From contig CACIDN010000002.1 of NCBI GenBank assembly GCA_902585415.1, positions 106,158 through 170,157 of the forward strand: 64,000 bases of DNA, written 5' to 3'. Under the pieces are notes generated by a model. It was not told the DNA's origin. It did not search any database and worked only from the letters and a program-made list of their open reading frames with translations. A program made the translations under genes and the position numbers. This document shows positions 8,905 to 15,792 of the stretch, in pieces (the first letter of the stretch is position 1; the number at the start of each line of letters is the position of its first letter). Origin of the DNA: an uncultured Pelagibacteraceae bacterium. Lineage in GTDB: Bacteria; Pseudomonadota; Alphaproteobacteria; Pelagibacterales; Pelagibacteraceae.

Positions 8905-9104
8905 TCTTTAAAAAAATATGCGAGACAAACCAAAACTATGATAGCAACAAATTGCAACAGAACTCTTAGCTGCATAAGTTTATTTGAATATTTTTTACTT
9001 GTAGAGCCACCTTTAAATAATGTACCAATACCTAGTACCAGAACTATAGCAACTGATAATATTAAAACTACAGCTATTATTTTTATTAAAATTTCGGAAA
9101 CCAT
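8901..9104 (-). CDS. HIG1-domain twin-transmembrane protein
   Basis: A 67-residue membrane protein with two hydrophobic helices, around residues 5-28 and 46-64, joined by GTLFKGGSTSKKYSNKLMQL. This loop matches the alphaproteobacterial HIG1 (hypoxia-induced gene 1) family pattern of GG, S/T and SNKLM-R. In mitochondria HIG1 proteins associate with respiratory supercomplexes; the bacterial role is not settled. It is convergent with the thioredoxin-like gene. No partner gene is obvious. Confidence 0.78.
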   Translation of the reverse strand: MVSEILIKIIAVVLILSVAIVLVLGIGTLFKGGSTSKKYSNKLMQLRVLLQFVAIIVLVCLAYFFKD

Positions 9105-9154
9105 AAAAAGTATTTATTACATAAATATTAAAAAAAAAATAAAATAATTTATTT

Positions 9155-9814
9155 ATGGCATTTTGCCTAGACACAAAACTAATAAAACCAGACTCTGAGA
9201 AAGAAATAAAAAATATAGTTTTGTTATTACATGGTTATGGTGGTGACGGAAATGACATTTCACAAGTCACATTAAATTGGAAAAGATTTTTACCTAACAC
9301 ACTTTTTGTTTGCCCTAATGCTCCTGAAAAATGTTTAATAAGTCCATCTGGTTATCAATGGTTTGATTTAAGTCAAGACAACGAGAAATTTATTTTGAAG
9401 GAAAGTAAAAAAAATGAGGAAATATTAAAAAAATTCTTAGAGGAAATTAAAGAAAAATTTTCATTACCAAATTCTAAAATATGTTTATCTGGATTTAGTC
9501 AAGGATGCATGATGTCAATCAATGTGGGTCTTTCATCTGATGAAAAATATTCTGGAATTTTAGGATTCTCAGGAAAAATTATTAACAAAGAAGATTTATC
9601 AAAAAGAATAACTCATAAACCTGAAACATTATTGATACACGGCGAAAATGACGACATTGTTTCTTGTGTAAAATCTTTAGAAGCCAAAGATTTCTTCGAA
9701 AGAAACAAAATTTCTGTTGAATTAAAAATAATAAAAAATTGTGGACATCATATACCTATTGAAGCATCAAGCATAGGGTTAAAGTTTATAAAAAAAATAT
9801 TTAATATAAATTAA
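9155..9814 (+). CDS. Alpha/beta hydrolase, carboxylesterase/phospholipase family
   Basis: A 219-residue hydrolase of the phospholipase/carboxylesterase (Abhydrolase_2) type. The oxyanion-hole segment is LLLHGYGGDGND, the nucleophile elbow GFSQGCMMS, the acid HGENDDIVS and the histidine NCGHHIP, a complete Ser-Asp-His triad. There is no signal peptide, so it acts in the cytoplasm. Relatives cleave short acyl esters or lysophospholipids; the natural substrate is unknown. It stands alone between convergent HIG1 and the HNH gene. Confidence 0.85.
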   Translation: MAFCLDTKLIKPDSEKEIKNIVLLLHGYGGDGNDISQVTLNWKRFLPNTLFVCPNAPEKCLISPSGYQWFDLSQDNEKFILKESKKNEEILKKFLEEIKEKFSLPNSKICLSGFSQGCMMSINVGLSSDEKYSGILGFSGKIINKEDLSKRITHKPETLLIHGENDDIVSCVKSLEAKDFFERNKISVELKIIKNCGHHIPIEASSIGLKFIKKIFNIN

Positions 9815-9871
9815 ATAACATTTAACAATTTGAAGCATTGAATTAATTTTTTTTTTAGGTTAATTTAATTT

Positions 9872-10438
9872 ATGAATTTTCGAGATCACAATGTTTCATT
9901 AGAAAAATGTCCTGCACTAGTTTTAAATGCAGATTATAGACCTTTAAGTTACTATCCATTATCCCTATGGAGTTGGCAGGACTCAATTAAATCTGTGTTC
10001 TTAGATAGAGTATTAATAGTTTCTTATTATGATAGAGTAATAAGAAGTCCTTCATTTAGCATGAAGCTTCCGAGTGTTATTGCACTAAAAAGTTATATTA
10101 AACCACTTTCAAATCCAAACTTCACAAGGTTCAATGTCTTCTTAAGAGATAAATTTTCTTGTCAGTATTGCGGAGGTAAAAACGAATTAACTTTTGATCA
10201 TTTGTTACCAAGATCAAAAGGAGGAAAAACTGATTGGGATAATGTTGTAACGGCTTGCTCAGCTTGCAATGTTAAAAAAGGAGGCCGACTATTAGAAAAA
10301 TCAGGAATGAAATTAAATCAAAGGCCTTTTCAACCCACTACTGAAGATCTTCATAAAAATGGTAGAAATTTTCCACCTAATTTTTTGCACAAAAGTTGGA
10401 TGGATTATTTGTATTGGGATGTAGAATTAGAACCTTAA
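9872..10438 (+). CDS. HNH endonuclease family protein
   Basis: A 188-residue protein with a C-terminal HNH/zinc module: FSCQYCGGKNELTFDHLLPRSKGG, then WDNVVTACSACNVKKGGR. The two CxxC pairs and the DH...N pattern are the HNH_5-type fold. The N-terminal 85 residues (LVLNADYRPLSYYPLSLWSWQDS) are the part typical of the widespread short HNH proteins of Alphaproteobacteria and Cyanobacteria, which are not mobile-element nucleases. Their role, probably in DNA repair or processing, is not established. It converges directly on coq7. Confidence 0.85.
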   Translation: MNFRDHNVSLEKCPALVLNADYRPLSYYPLSLWSWQDSIKSVFLDRVLIVSYYDRVIRSPSFSMKLPSVIALKSYIKPLSNPNFTRFNVFLRDKFSCQYCGGKNELTFDHLLPRSKGGKTDWDNVVTACSACNVKKGGRLLEKSGMKLNQRPFQPTTEDLHKNGRNFPPNFLHKSWMDYLYWDVELEP

Positions 10439-10972
10439 TTAGATTTTTTCAGATATATTAATTGCAATTTTTGAACCAGTTTTTATTACTTTATCAAATA
10501 TAGAATATAAACCATCTTTTGTCGCTCCTTCATCGTAAGCAATATCTTTATGATCTATTTCGTCTTGTCTAAATTTTTTTATCTTTTTTTTAAGTGATTT
10601 TTCGTCATTTTTAATTTCTTTTATTTGGTTTAAGTAATGTTCATCTATTACCTCTTCGACAGATGCAGTACAAAGCATTGCTGCTTTTTTTCCCAGTAAT
10701 GTACTACCAAAACCTAAACCTAAACCCAAAAGATCCCATAAAGGTAAAAATTTTGTTGGTTCAATTCCTCTTTTTTTTATTTCTTTTTCAAAAAACTCAC
10801 AATGCTCTACTTCATGCTCTTTCATATGTTCAATAGTCTTCTTTAGTTCTTCATTTTTAACAACAGTATTTAAGGCTAAAAGCTGACCTTCATAAATTTT
10901 GATTGCACCTCTTTCACCTGCATGATCTACTCTAATAAATTCTTCAATTCTTTTTTTATTACTTTTTTGCAT
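10439..10972 (-). CDS. coq7: Demethoxyubiquinone hydroxylase (COQ7 family)
   Basis: A di-iron hydroxylase of the late ubiquinone pathway, 177 residues from the ATG at 10972. Iron ligands are visible as RVDHAGERGAI, EHEVEHCEFFE (ExxH), SVEEVIDEHY and DEIDHKDIA (ExxH). The track start at 10990 is a TTG codon; the ATG six codons later begins MQKSNKKRIEEF and is preferred. It still overlaps the end of dsbB by 14 bases, so the two are coupled. It complements ubiE and ubiB at the window start. Confidence 0.93.
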   Translation of the reverse strand: MQKSNKKRIEEFIRVDHAGERGAIKIYEGQLLALNTVVKNEELKKTIEHMKEHEVEHCEFFEKEIKKRGIEPTKFLPLWDLLGLGLGFGSTLLGKKAAMLCTASVEEVIDEHYLNQIKEIKNDEKSLKKKIKKFRQDEIDHKDIAYDEGATKDGLYSIFDKVIKTGSKIAINISEKI

Positions 10973-11432
10973 ACTTAAATATATAGACAATGACTATGGT
11001 TAAAACAAACGAAATTATAAAATTTAAGGTCGCAAGCGAAACCCCAAATATTGAAAAATCTACGTCTTTACAATCAGGCTGAATATTATTTAGAGATTTA
11101 AGTATTTCCTCTTTCTCGAGGGCTTTAATATTTTCACCTGTGCATGAAAATAGTGGTTCAATAATTCCTTTTTCAATACTTACATGATAACCTGACAACA
11201 AAATACCTGCTAAAAAGGTCAATCCTAAAATTATTAATAAAATATTCCTATTACCAATGAAAAAAACAATTAAACTTATAAATATCGCTATAGCGTATGG
11301 TATTCTCTGGTAGATACATAATATACATGGTTTAAAACCAAGTATGTATTCTACGTATAAAGCCGCAGCTAAAGAAAAAAAACTAAGAGTAAAAATTATA
11401 ATATAAAATTTTGTGATGTTTTGATCTGACAT
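10959..11432 (-). CDS. dsbB: DsbB family disulfide bond formation protein
   Basis: A 157-residue inner-membrane protein with four predicted helices. The first periplasmic pair is KPCILCIYQRIPYA, the DsbB quinone-reactive CxxC followed by the conserved YQR, and a second cysteine pair lies in the loop FSCTGEN...QPDCKDV. DsbB re-oxidises DsbA and passes electrons to ubiquinone, fitting the adjoining coq7. It is 5 bases from the VTT-protein gene upstream on the same strand and overlaps coq7 downstream, so the three are probably one operon. Confidence 0.9.
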   Translation of the reverse strand: MSDQNITKFYIIIFTLSFFSLAAALYVEYILGFKPCILCIYQRIPYAIAIFISLIVFFIGNRNILLIILGLTFLAGILLSGYHVSIEKGIIEPLFSCTGENIKALEKEEILKSLNNIQPDCKDVDFSIFGVSLATLNFIISFVLTIVIVYIFKYAKK

Positions 11433-11437
11433 TTATT

Positions 11438-12040
11438 TTAAAAATTTATAAGAAATTTATATACAAAAAATGCAAAAACTATAATAATTATCGATACCAA
11501 TATAGAGACTGGAACCAGTTTTTTTTCAATAATCTTTTTCATTGCTGCACCGAAATTACCCAAGAGAAATGCGATTATAAAAAATCTAGATCCTCTCGTT
11601 AGAAGAGAGACTATAACAAAATAAAGGAAGTTAAAATGTACAAACCCACTTGTGATTGTGAGCAATTTAAAGGGCACAGGTGTAAAACCTGCAATCGCAA
11701 GTAATGTAACCCACGCAATTATTCCGCCATCAGAAGAAACCCTATCTTTTAAAAAATTAGTATCATCAACTCCATATAGCTCAAATATCTTTATACCGAT
11801 CTCATTAAAAAAAATATATCCTATAAGATATCCTAAACACGCACCCAAAACTGAACCTGTTGTTGCTATAAAAGCTATTTTTTTCCACTCATTTTTCTTT
11901 GCAATTGTCATAGGTATTATAAATACATCAGGCGGTATAGGAAAAATAAAGCTTTCAATAAATGATATAAAACCTAAAAATTTTTTAGAGTTTTTGTGAC
12001 CGGCAATTTTAATAGATTTATTATAAATATTTTTAATCAT
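11438..12040 (-). CDS. YqaA/DedA-type VTT-domain membrane protein
   Basis: A 200-residue integral membrane protein with the VTT (SNARE-associated, DedA) pattern: SFIESFIFPIPPDVFIIPM near the N-terminus, then GSVLGACLGYLIGYIFF, and GFTPVPFKLLTITSGF. This matches the YqaA subgroup of alphaproteobacteria. DedA relatives are linked to membrane homeostasis and lipid-carrier flipping; for YqaA no function is firm. It is the first gene of a probable operon with dsbB and coq7. Confidence 0.82.
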   Translation of the reverse strand: MIKNIYNKSIKIAGHKNSKKFLGFISFIESFIFPIPPDVFIIPMTIAKKNEWKKIAFIATTGSVLGACLGYLIGYIFFNEIGIKIFELYGVDDTNFLKDRVSSDGGIIAWVTLLAIAGFTPVPFKLLTITSGFVHFNFLYFVIVSLLTRGSRFFIIAFLLGNFGAAMKKIIEKKLVPVSILVSIIIIVFAFFVYKFLINF

Positions 12041-12099
12041 AAATTTGTGTTCTAAAAACGCTCTTTATACTATAAATTTTAGATTAAATTAATTAAAAA

Positions 12100-12186
12100 G
12101 GGCGAATGGCGGAACTGGTAGACGCGTTGGACTCAAAATCCAATAGCAGCAATGTTGTGAGAGTTCGAGTCTCTCTTCGCCCACCA
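12100..12186 (+). tRNA. tRNA-Leu (CAA)
   Basis: An 87-nt class II tRNA. The acceptor stem GGGCGAA pairs with TTCGCCC, discriminator A, and CCA is encoded. The anticodon loop CTCAAAA closed by TTGGA/TCCAA gives anticodon CAA, reading UUG. A variable arm and the T arm GAGTTCGAGTCTC are present. The acyl-CoA synthetase start follows 8 bases after the CCA, so the two may share a transcript. Confidence 0.97.
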
Positions 12187-12193
12187 AAACAAA

Positions 12194-13894
12194 ATGAAAT
12201 TAGATAGCTATAATAATCTCTTAGAACTTTTTTTTGATCAGTATAAAAAACAAGACAAAAATAAAATTTTCTTAACTAATTTAGGTAATCCGCAAAATAA
12301 ATTAAGTTGGGAGAAAACATTTTTATTGGTTAATCACTTATCAAACCAAATATCAAAAGATATTAAATTGGGTGATAGGTGTATATTAATTTCAGAAAAT
12401 AGACCTGAATGGCTTATATCTGATTTGGCAATTATGTTGGCTGGAGGAATTAGCGTACCTTCTTATACAACTTATACTACTAAAGATTATGAATATATTA
12501 TTAAAGATTGCGAACCCTCTGTTGTCGTAGTTTCAAATATTACTCAATTTAAAAAAATTAAAGATATATTAGATTATAAAAAGATTAAGAAAATTATTTC
12601 CTTTGACAGATTGGAAAATTTAAAATTTCAAAATTATTTATGTATTGGAGATATTATTAATAAAAAAAATAATTTTGAAAACTTTGATAGTGAAATAAGC
12701 TTAAAACGTTCAGACCCAGCTTGTATTATCTATACATCTGGAACGCAAGGAAATCCTAAGGGCGTAATTTTAAGCCACGGAGGAATTTTAAGTAATTGTG
12801 AAGGAGGTTATGAACTACTAAAATCAATCATATCGAAAGATATGAAATTTTTAACCTGGTTGCCATTATCACATTCTTATGAACACACTGTACAATTTAT
12901 ACAAATTGCCGTAAGTGCAAAAGTATTTTATGCAGAGAGTATAGACAAATTACTTAAAAATATTAGTGATTGTTCCCCTGACATAATGACAGCAGTTCCA
13001 AGATTTTATCAAAACCTATATCAAAAGATTAACTACACTTTTAGTAAAGCAAAAGGTGTAAAAAAATTCCTTGTAGATAATACTGTTAAATTAGGCTCAA
13101 AAAAATTTAATAAAGAAAAAATGAGCATTAAAGATAAAATAGTAAATAAAGTTTGTGAAATTACAGTTAGGTCTAAGATAAAAAAACAATTTGGAGGTAG
13201 TCTAAAAACATTTGTATCCGGTGGTGGTGCTCTTGACCCTGAAATTGGTATTTTCCTTAATTCAATAGGACTACCAACATTGCAGGGTTATGGCTTAACA
13301 GAAACATCGCCTGTTGTTAGTTGCAACCCAATTGAAGATATAAGGATTGATACTGTGGGAATTCCTTTTAGTTGTAATAATGTAAAAATAGCTGAGGATG
13401 GAGAAATATTAGTTAAGGGAGAAAATGTAATGATAGGCTATTGGAATAAAAAAGCTGAAACAGATAAAGTATTAGTTGATGGATGGCTTCACACTGGAGA
13501 TATAGGTAAATTTGTAAATGGTTATTTAAAAATTACAGATAGAAAAAAAGATATATTAATTACGCCTGGTGGTGACAATATTTCACCTGTAAAAGTGGAA
13601 ACAGCACTTAATAACTCAAATTATATAGATCAAAGTTTAGTATACGGCGATAATAAACCTTATCTTGTAGCTCTCTTAGTTTTAAATTCAGAAATTAATG
13701 TAAATAAAAAAGATTTGGACAGCGAGATAGAAAAAATAAACAAAAATCTAACTAAAATAGAAAAAATAAAAAGATTTTTTGTTATAAAAGAAAAATTTTC
13801 TATAGAAAATGGCATGATGACACCGACTTTAAAGTTAAAAAGATATAAAATAATTAATTTTTACAAAAATAATTTCGAGCAACTTTATAAATAA
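12194..13894 (+). CDS. AMP-dependent long-chain acyl-CoA synthetase
   Basis: A 566-residue member of the ANL superfamily that activates a carboxylic acid as an acyl adenylate and transfers it to CoA. Motifs are CIIYTSGTQGNPKGVILSHGG (P-loop-like), TLQGYGLTETSPVVS and GWLHTGDIGKF, with the C-terminal KITDRKKDILITPGGDNISPVKVE. The order and the LPLSHSYEHTVQF block fit the FadD/long-chain group rather than acetate or propionate enzymes, but chain length is not readable. The gene begins 8 bases after tRNA-Leu. Confidence 0.9.
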   Translation: MKLDSYNNLLELFFDQYKKQDKNKIFLTNLGNPQNKLSWEKTFLLVNHLSNQISKDIKLGDRCILISENRPEWLISDLAIMLAGGISVPSYTTYTTKDYEYIIKDCEPSVVVVSNITQFKKIKDILDYKKIKKIISFDRLENLKFQNYLCIGDIINKKNNFENFDSEISLKRSDPACIIYTSGTQGNPKGVILSHGGILSNCEGGYELLKSIISKDMKFLTWLPLSHSYEHTVQFIQIAVSAKVFYAESIDKLLKNISDCSPDIMTAVPRFYQNLYQKINYTFSKAKGVKKFLVDNTVKLGSKKFNKEKMSIKDKIVNKVCEITVRSKIKKQFGGSLKTFVSGGGALDPEIGIFLNSIGLPTLQGYGLTETSPVVSCNPIEDIRIDTVGIPFSCNNVKIAEDGEILVKGENVMIGYWNKKAETDKVLVDGWLHTGDIGKFVNGYLKITDRKKDILITPGGDNISPVKVETALNNSNYIDQSLVYGDNKPYLVALLVLNSEINVNKKDLDSEIEKINKNLTKIEKIKRFFVIKEKFSIENGMMTPTLKLKRYKIINFYKNNFEQLYK

Positions 13895-14012
13895 GTATTA
13901 ATAAATAGTGTTGTATTAAGCGCATAAACATTAATGTTTTTACATTAACTTAAAAAGTAAATTTTTTTTTTAAATTTTAATTTTACAACTTCATTTATCA
14001 AAAATTAAATGT

Positions 14013-14071
14013 TTGACATAACATTAGAAAAAATTTAAAAATTAGTTAAACCACGAATCAAAACGATTCGT
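14013..14071 (+). promoter_or_regulatory. Candidate promoter and 5' leader hairpin of the basic micropeptide gene
   Basis: TTGACA at 14013-14018 matches a consensus -35 box; a weak AT-rich -10 candidate (TTTAAAA) lies about 17 bases on. The leader carries the inverted repeat ACGAATC/GATTCGT (14053-14059 and 14065-14071), a 7-bp hairpin with a 5-base loop, then GGGAG before the ATG at 14090. The rest of the gap after the acyl-CoA synthetase (13895-14012) holds only a perfect palindrome AAACATTAATGTTT (13926-13939) and T runs. Confidence 0.45.
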
Positions 14072-14089
14072 ATTAACAGGGAGCTAAAG

Positions 14090-14161
14090 ATGGCTAAAAG
14101 AAGAAAAAAAGCTAAGAAAAAAGCTAAGAAAAAAGCTAAAAAAAGAAGAAAAAGAAGATAA
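14090..14161 (+). CDS. 23-residue Lys/Arg/Ala-rich micropeptide
   Basis: Reads MAKRRKKAKKKAKKKAKKRRKRR, a tandem KKA(K) repeat flanked by Arg pairs with nothing else. It is far below the ORF-track cutoff. Support for it being a gene: a GGGAG ribosome site 6 bases before the ATG, a consensus -35 element and hairpin leader upstream, and a perfect terminator hairpin 12 bases after the stop. The composition is that of histone-H1-like tails, so nucleic-acid or ribosome binding is a reasonable guess, but no function is known to me. The transcript might instead act as a small RNA with an incidental ORF. Confidence 0.6.
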   Translation: MAKRRKKAKKKAKKKAKKRRKRR

Positions 14162-14173
14162 TAGTTCTTTTTT

Positions 14174-14217
14174 AAAAACGCTTCTCATAACGTTTGTATG
14201 AGAAGCGTTTTTTTTTA
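14174..14217. terminator. Perfect 16-bp bidirectional rho-independent terminator
   Basis: AAAAACGCTTCTCATA (14174-14189), a 7-base loop ACGTTTG, then TATGAGAAGCGTTTTT (14197-14212) continuing into T residues to 14216. The stem is fully complementary. On the minus strand it is followed by TTTTTAAAAAAG, so it can also end the carD transcript, whose stop codon lies in the T tract at 14215-14217. It separates the micropeptide gene from convergent carD. Confidence 0.92.
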
Positions 14218-15087
14218 ATCCTCATCGTTTTCTTGATCTAAATTGTTATTGTTTTCCTCAATATTGTCTTGGTTAGTATCTTTTATCACCTCATCTTTGT
14301 TAATTTTTGGACTAGCTGCCTCACTTTTTTCAAGGTTCCGTTTTAAAGCTTTGTCAAGTTTTTTTTGTGTGTTTTCTAAATTAAGATTTAAAACTATTTG
14401 GAATTCAGATGCAATTCTTTCGTAGGCTTTTTCAAAAAGTTGTCTTTCTGAATATGACTGATCAATCATTATATCATCACCTTTATTTAAATCCCTAACA
14501 ACTTCTGCTAATTCATAAATTTTCCCAGAGGTTATTTTTTGTTCGTATTCTTGTGCTCTCCTACTCCACATTGATCTTTTAATTTTTGGTTTACTTTTCA
14601 AAATTGAAATTGACTTATTCACTTGATTTATGGTTGATAGCGGCCTAAGATGATATTGTTTATTTATTGGAAGTAATCCTATTGCTTTATCTTTTTCGAA
14701 TTTAATATCATAACATTGAACTTCTATGCCTCCAATTTTTTTTGAGCTTACTGACATTATTTGCCCAACTCCATGTTTAGGATATACTACATAGTCTTTT
14801 GGTTTATATTCTTTCTTTTCAATACCTTGTTTTTTTATTTTTACAATCTCTGGCTTCTGATCTAGGGTTTTGGTAAGTTTTAAATTATCAGTTTTATTTA
14901 AATTCTTTTTTAATTTATTTTTATCTATTTTGTTTTTTATTTCCTTTTTGAACTTGCTTGGTCTTCCTACTTTTTTTGCAATATGCTTTTTAAGCTTAAC
15001 CTTACCTTTTTTTTTTAAAATTTTGTTTTTAGTGTTTTTCTTCTTAAAGGTTTTCTTTAAAATACTTTTCAAATTTATTTTCTTCAT
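14215..15087 (-). CDS. carD: CarD-family transcriptional regulator with Lys-rich N-terminal tail
   Basis: The CarD/CdnL RNA-polymerase-interacting module ([17 protein letters not shown] through the helical part with [13 protein letters not shown] and [19 protein letters not shown]) spans roughly residues 90-250. CarD proteins bind the RNAP beta lobe and stabilise open complexes. Before it is a tail of about 90 residues rich in lysine, containing [12 protein letters not shown], which resembles an AT-hook core; after it is an acidic Asn/Glu/Asp tail. I chose the ATG at 15087 (GAGAAG and AGG upstream) over the one 5 codons earlier. Either way it overlaps the end of fdxA by more than 40 bases, which is unusual. 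Confidence 0.86.
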   Translation of the reverse strand: MKKINLKSILKKTFKKKNTKNKILKKKGKVKLKKHIAKKVGRPSKFKKEIKNKIDKNKLKKNLNKTDNLKLTKTLDQKPEIVKIKKQGIEKKEYKPKDYVVYPKHGVGQIMSVSSKKIGGIEVQCYDIKFEKDKAIGLLPINKQYHLRPLSTINQVNKSISILKSKPKIKRSMWSRRAQEYEQKITSGKIYELAEVVRDLNKGDDIMIDQSYSERQLFEKAYERIASEFQIVLNLNLENTQKKLDKALKRNLEKSEAASPKINKDEVIKDTNQDNIEENNNNLDQENDED

Positions 15088-15370
15088 TCCTATACTTCTC
15101 ATTATCTATTGGAGGCTCTTTCTTTTGGGAAATATTCGGCCAAATTTCGGAATATTTTTTGTTTATTTCTAACCATTTTTCAGAGCCTTCTTCTGTGTCG
15201 GGCTTTATTGCATCTACAGGACATTCTGGTTCACAAACGCCACAATCTATACACTCATCCGGTTTAATTACAAGCATATTTTTTCCTTCATAGAAACAGT
15301 CCACTGGACAAACTTCAACACAGTCCATCAGTTTACACTTTATACATTTATCATTAACTATATATGTCAT
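15044..15370 (-). CDS. fdxA: Seven-iron (3Fe-4S/4Fe-4S) ferredoxin FdxA
   Basis: A 108-residue ferredoxin with two cluster motifs: [18 protein letters not shown] and [16 protein letters not shown]. The spacing is that of the FdxA type with one 3Fe-4S and one 4Fe-4S cluster, followed by the family's C-terminal extension ([18 protein letters not shown]). It is a soluble electron carrier whose partner is unknown. fdxA next to carD is a conserved alphaproteobacterial pair. It starts 4 bases inside the TerB-like gene and its last 44 bases are shared with carD in another frame. Confidence 0.93.
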   Translation of the reverse strand: MTYIVNDKCIKCKLMDCVEVCPVDCFYEGKNMLVIKPDECIDCGVCEPECPVDAIKPDTEEGSEKWLEINKKYSEIWPNISQKKEPPIDNEKYRNEENKFEKYFKENL

Positions 15371-15792
15371 TGTTTTTGTTTATTTTGGATTTCTAATTTT
15401 ATATCACCCATAGTTTTAGCATCGAGGTAAAGCAATCCTGCTAAACGCCTCATAAGATTTTCCTCATATATATCTGAATTTCCATCTGACAAAATAATAC
15501 TCCAAATATTTTTTATTATTTCCATCTTATTTTCTTTATCCATAGCCTTTATGTTTTTTGTAAAAGCTTGAATATGATTTGAGTTAGACTCTTTTTTTTC
15601 TGCCTCTAATATCACTTTTTCTATATCATCATCATTATTATCAAGTTTTGTAAGAGTATTTTTAATGATTGTTTTTTCTTTAACAGTATAATTTTCATCA
15701 ATTTTAGCTGCATGTATCATTAAACAAGCCACATTAATTAAATCACTATCATTATTTGATTGTTCCTCTTTGTTAAAAAATTTAATTATCAT
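15367..15792 (-). CDS. TerB-like protein
   Basis: A 141-residue soluble, mostly helical protein. The pattern [28 protein letters not shown] followed by a second half with [26 protein letters not shown] matches the TerB-like (tellurite resistance B / DUF533-like) fold with acidic metal-binding positions. Standalone TerB proteins like this are common in marine Alphaproteobacteria and have no proven role; tellurite resistance is only a family name. ATGA-type junctions on both sides place it in the helicase-terB-fdxA-carD operon. Confidence 0.72.
   Translation of the reverse strand: MIIKFFNKEEQSNNDSDLINVACLMIHAAKIDENYTVKEKTIIKNTLTKLDNNDDDIEKVILEAEKKESNSNHIQAFTKNIKAMDKENKMEIIKNIWSIILSDGNSDIYEENLMRRLAGLLYLDAKTMGDIKLEIQNKQKQ

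Noticed and set aside
9872-10438. HNH protein as a homing endonuclease or mobile element
   Set aside because: No intron, intein or repeat context; this short HNH family is a stable chromosomal gene in many bacteria.
10973-10990. Six-codon N-terminal extension of coq7 in the ORF track
   Set aside because: It depends on a TTG start; an ATG six codons later fits the family and reduces the overlap with dsbB.
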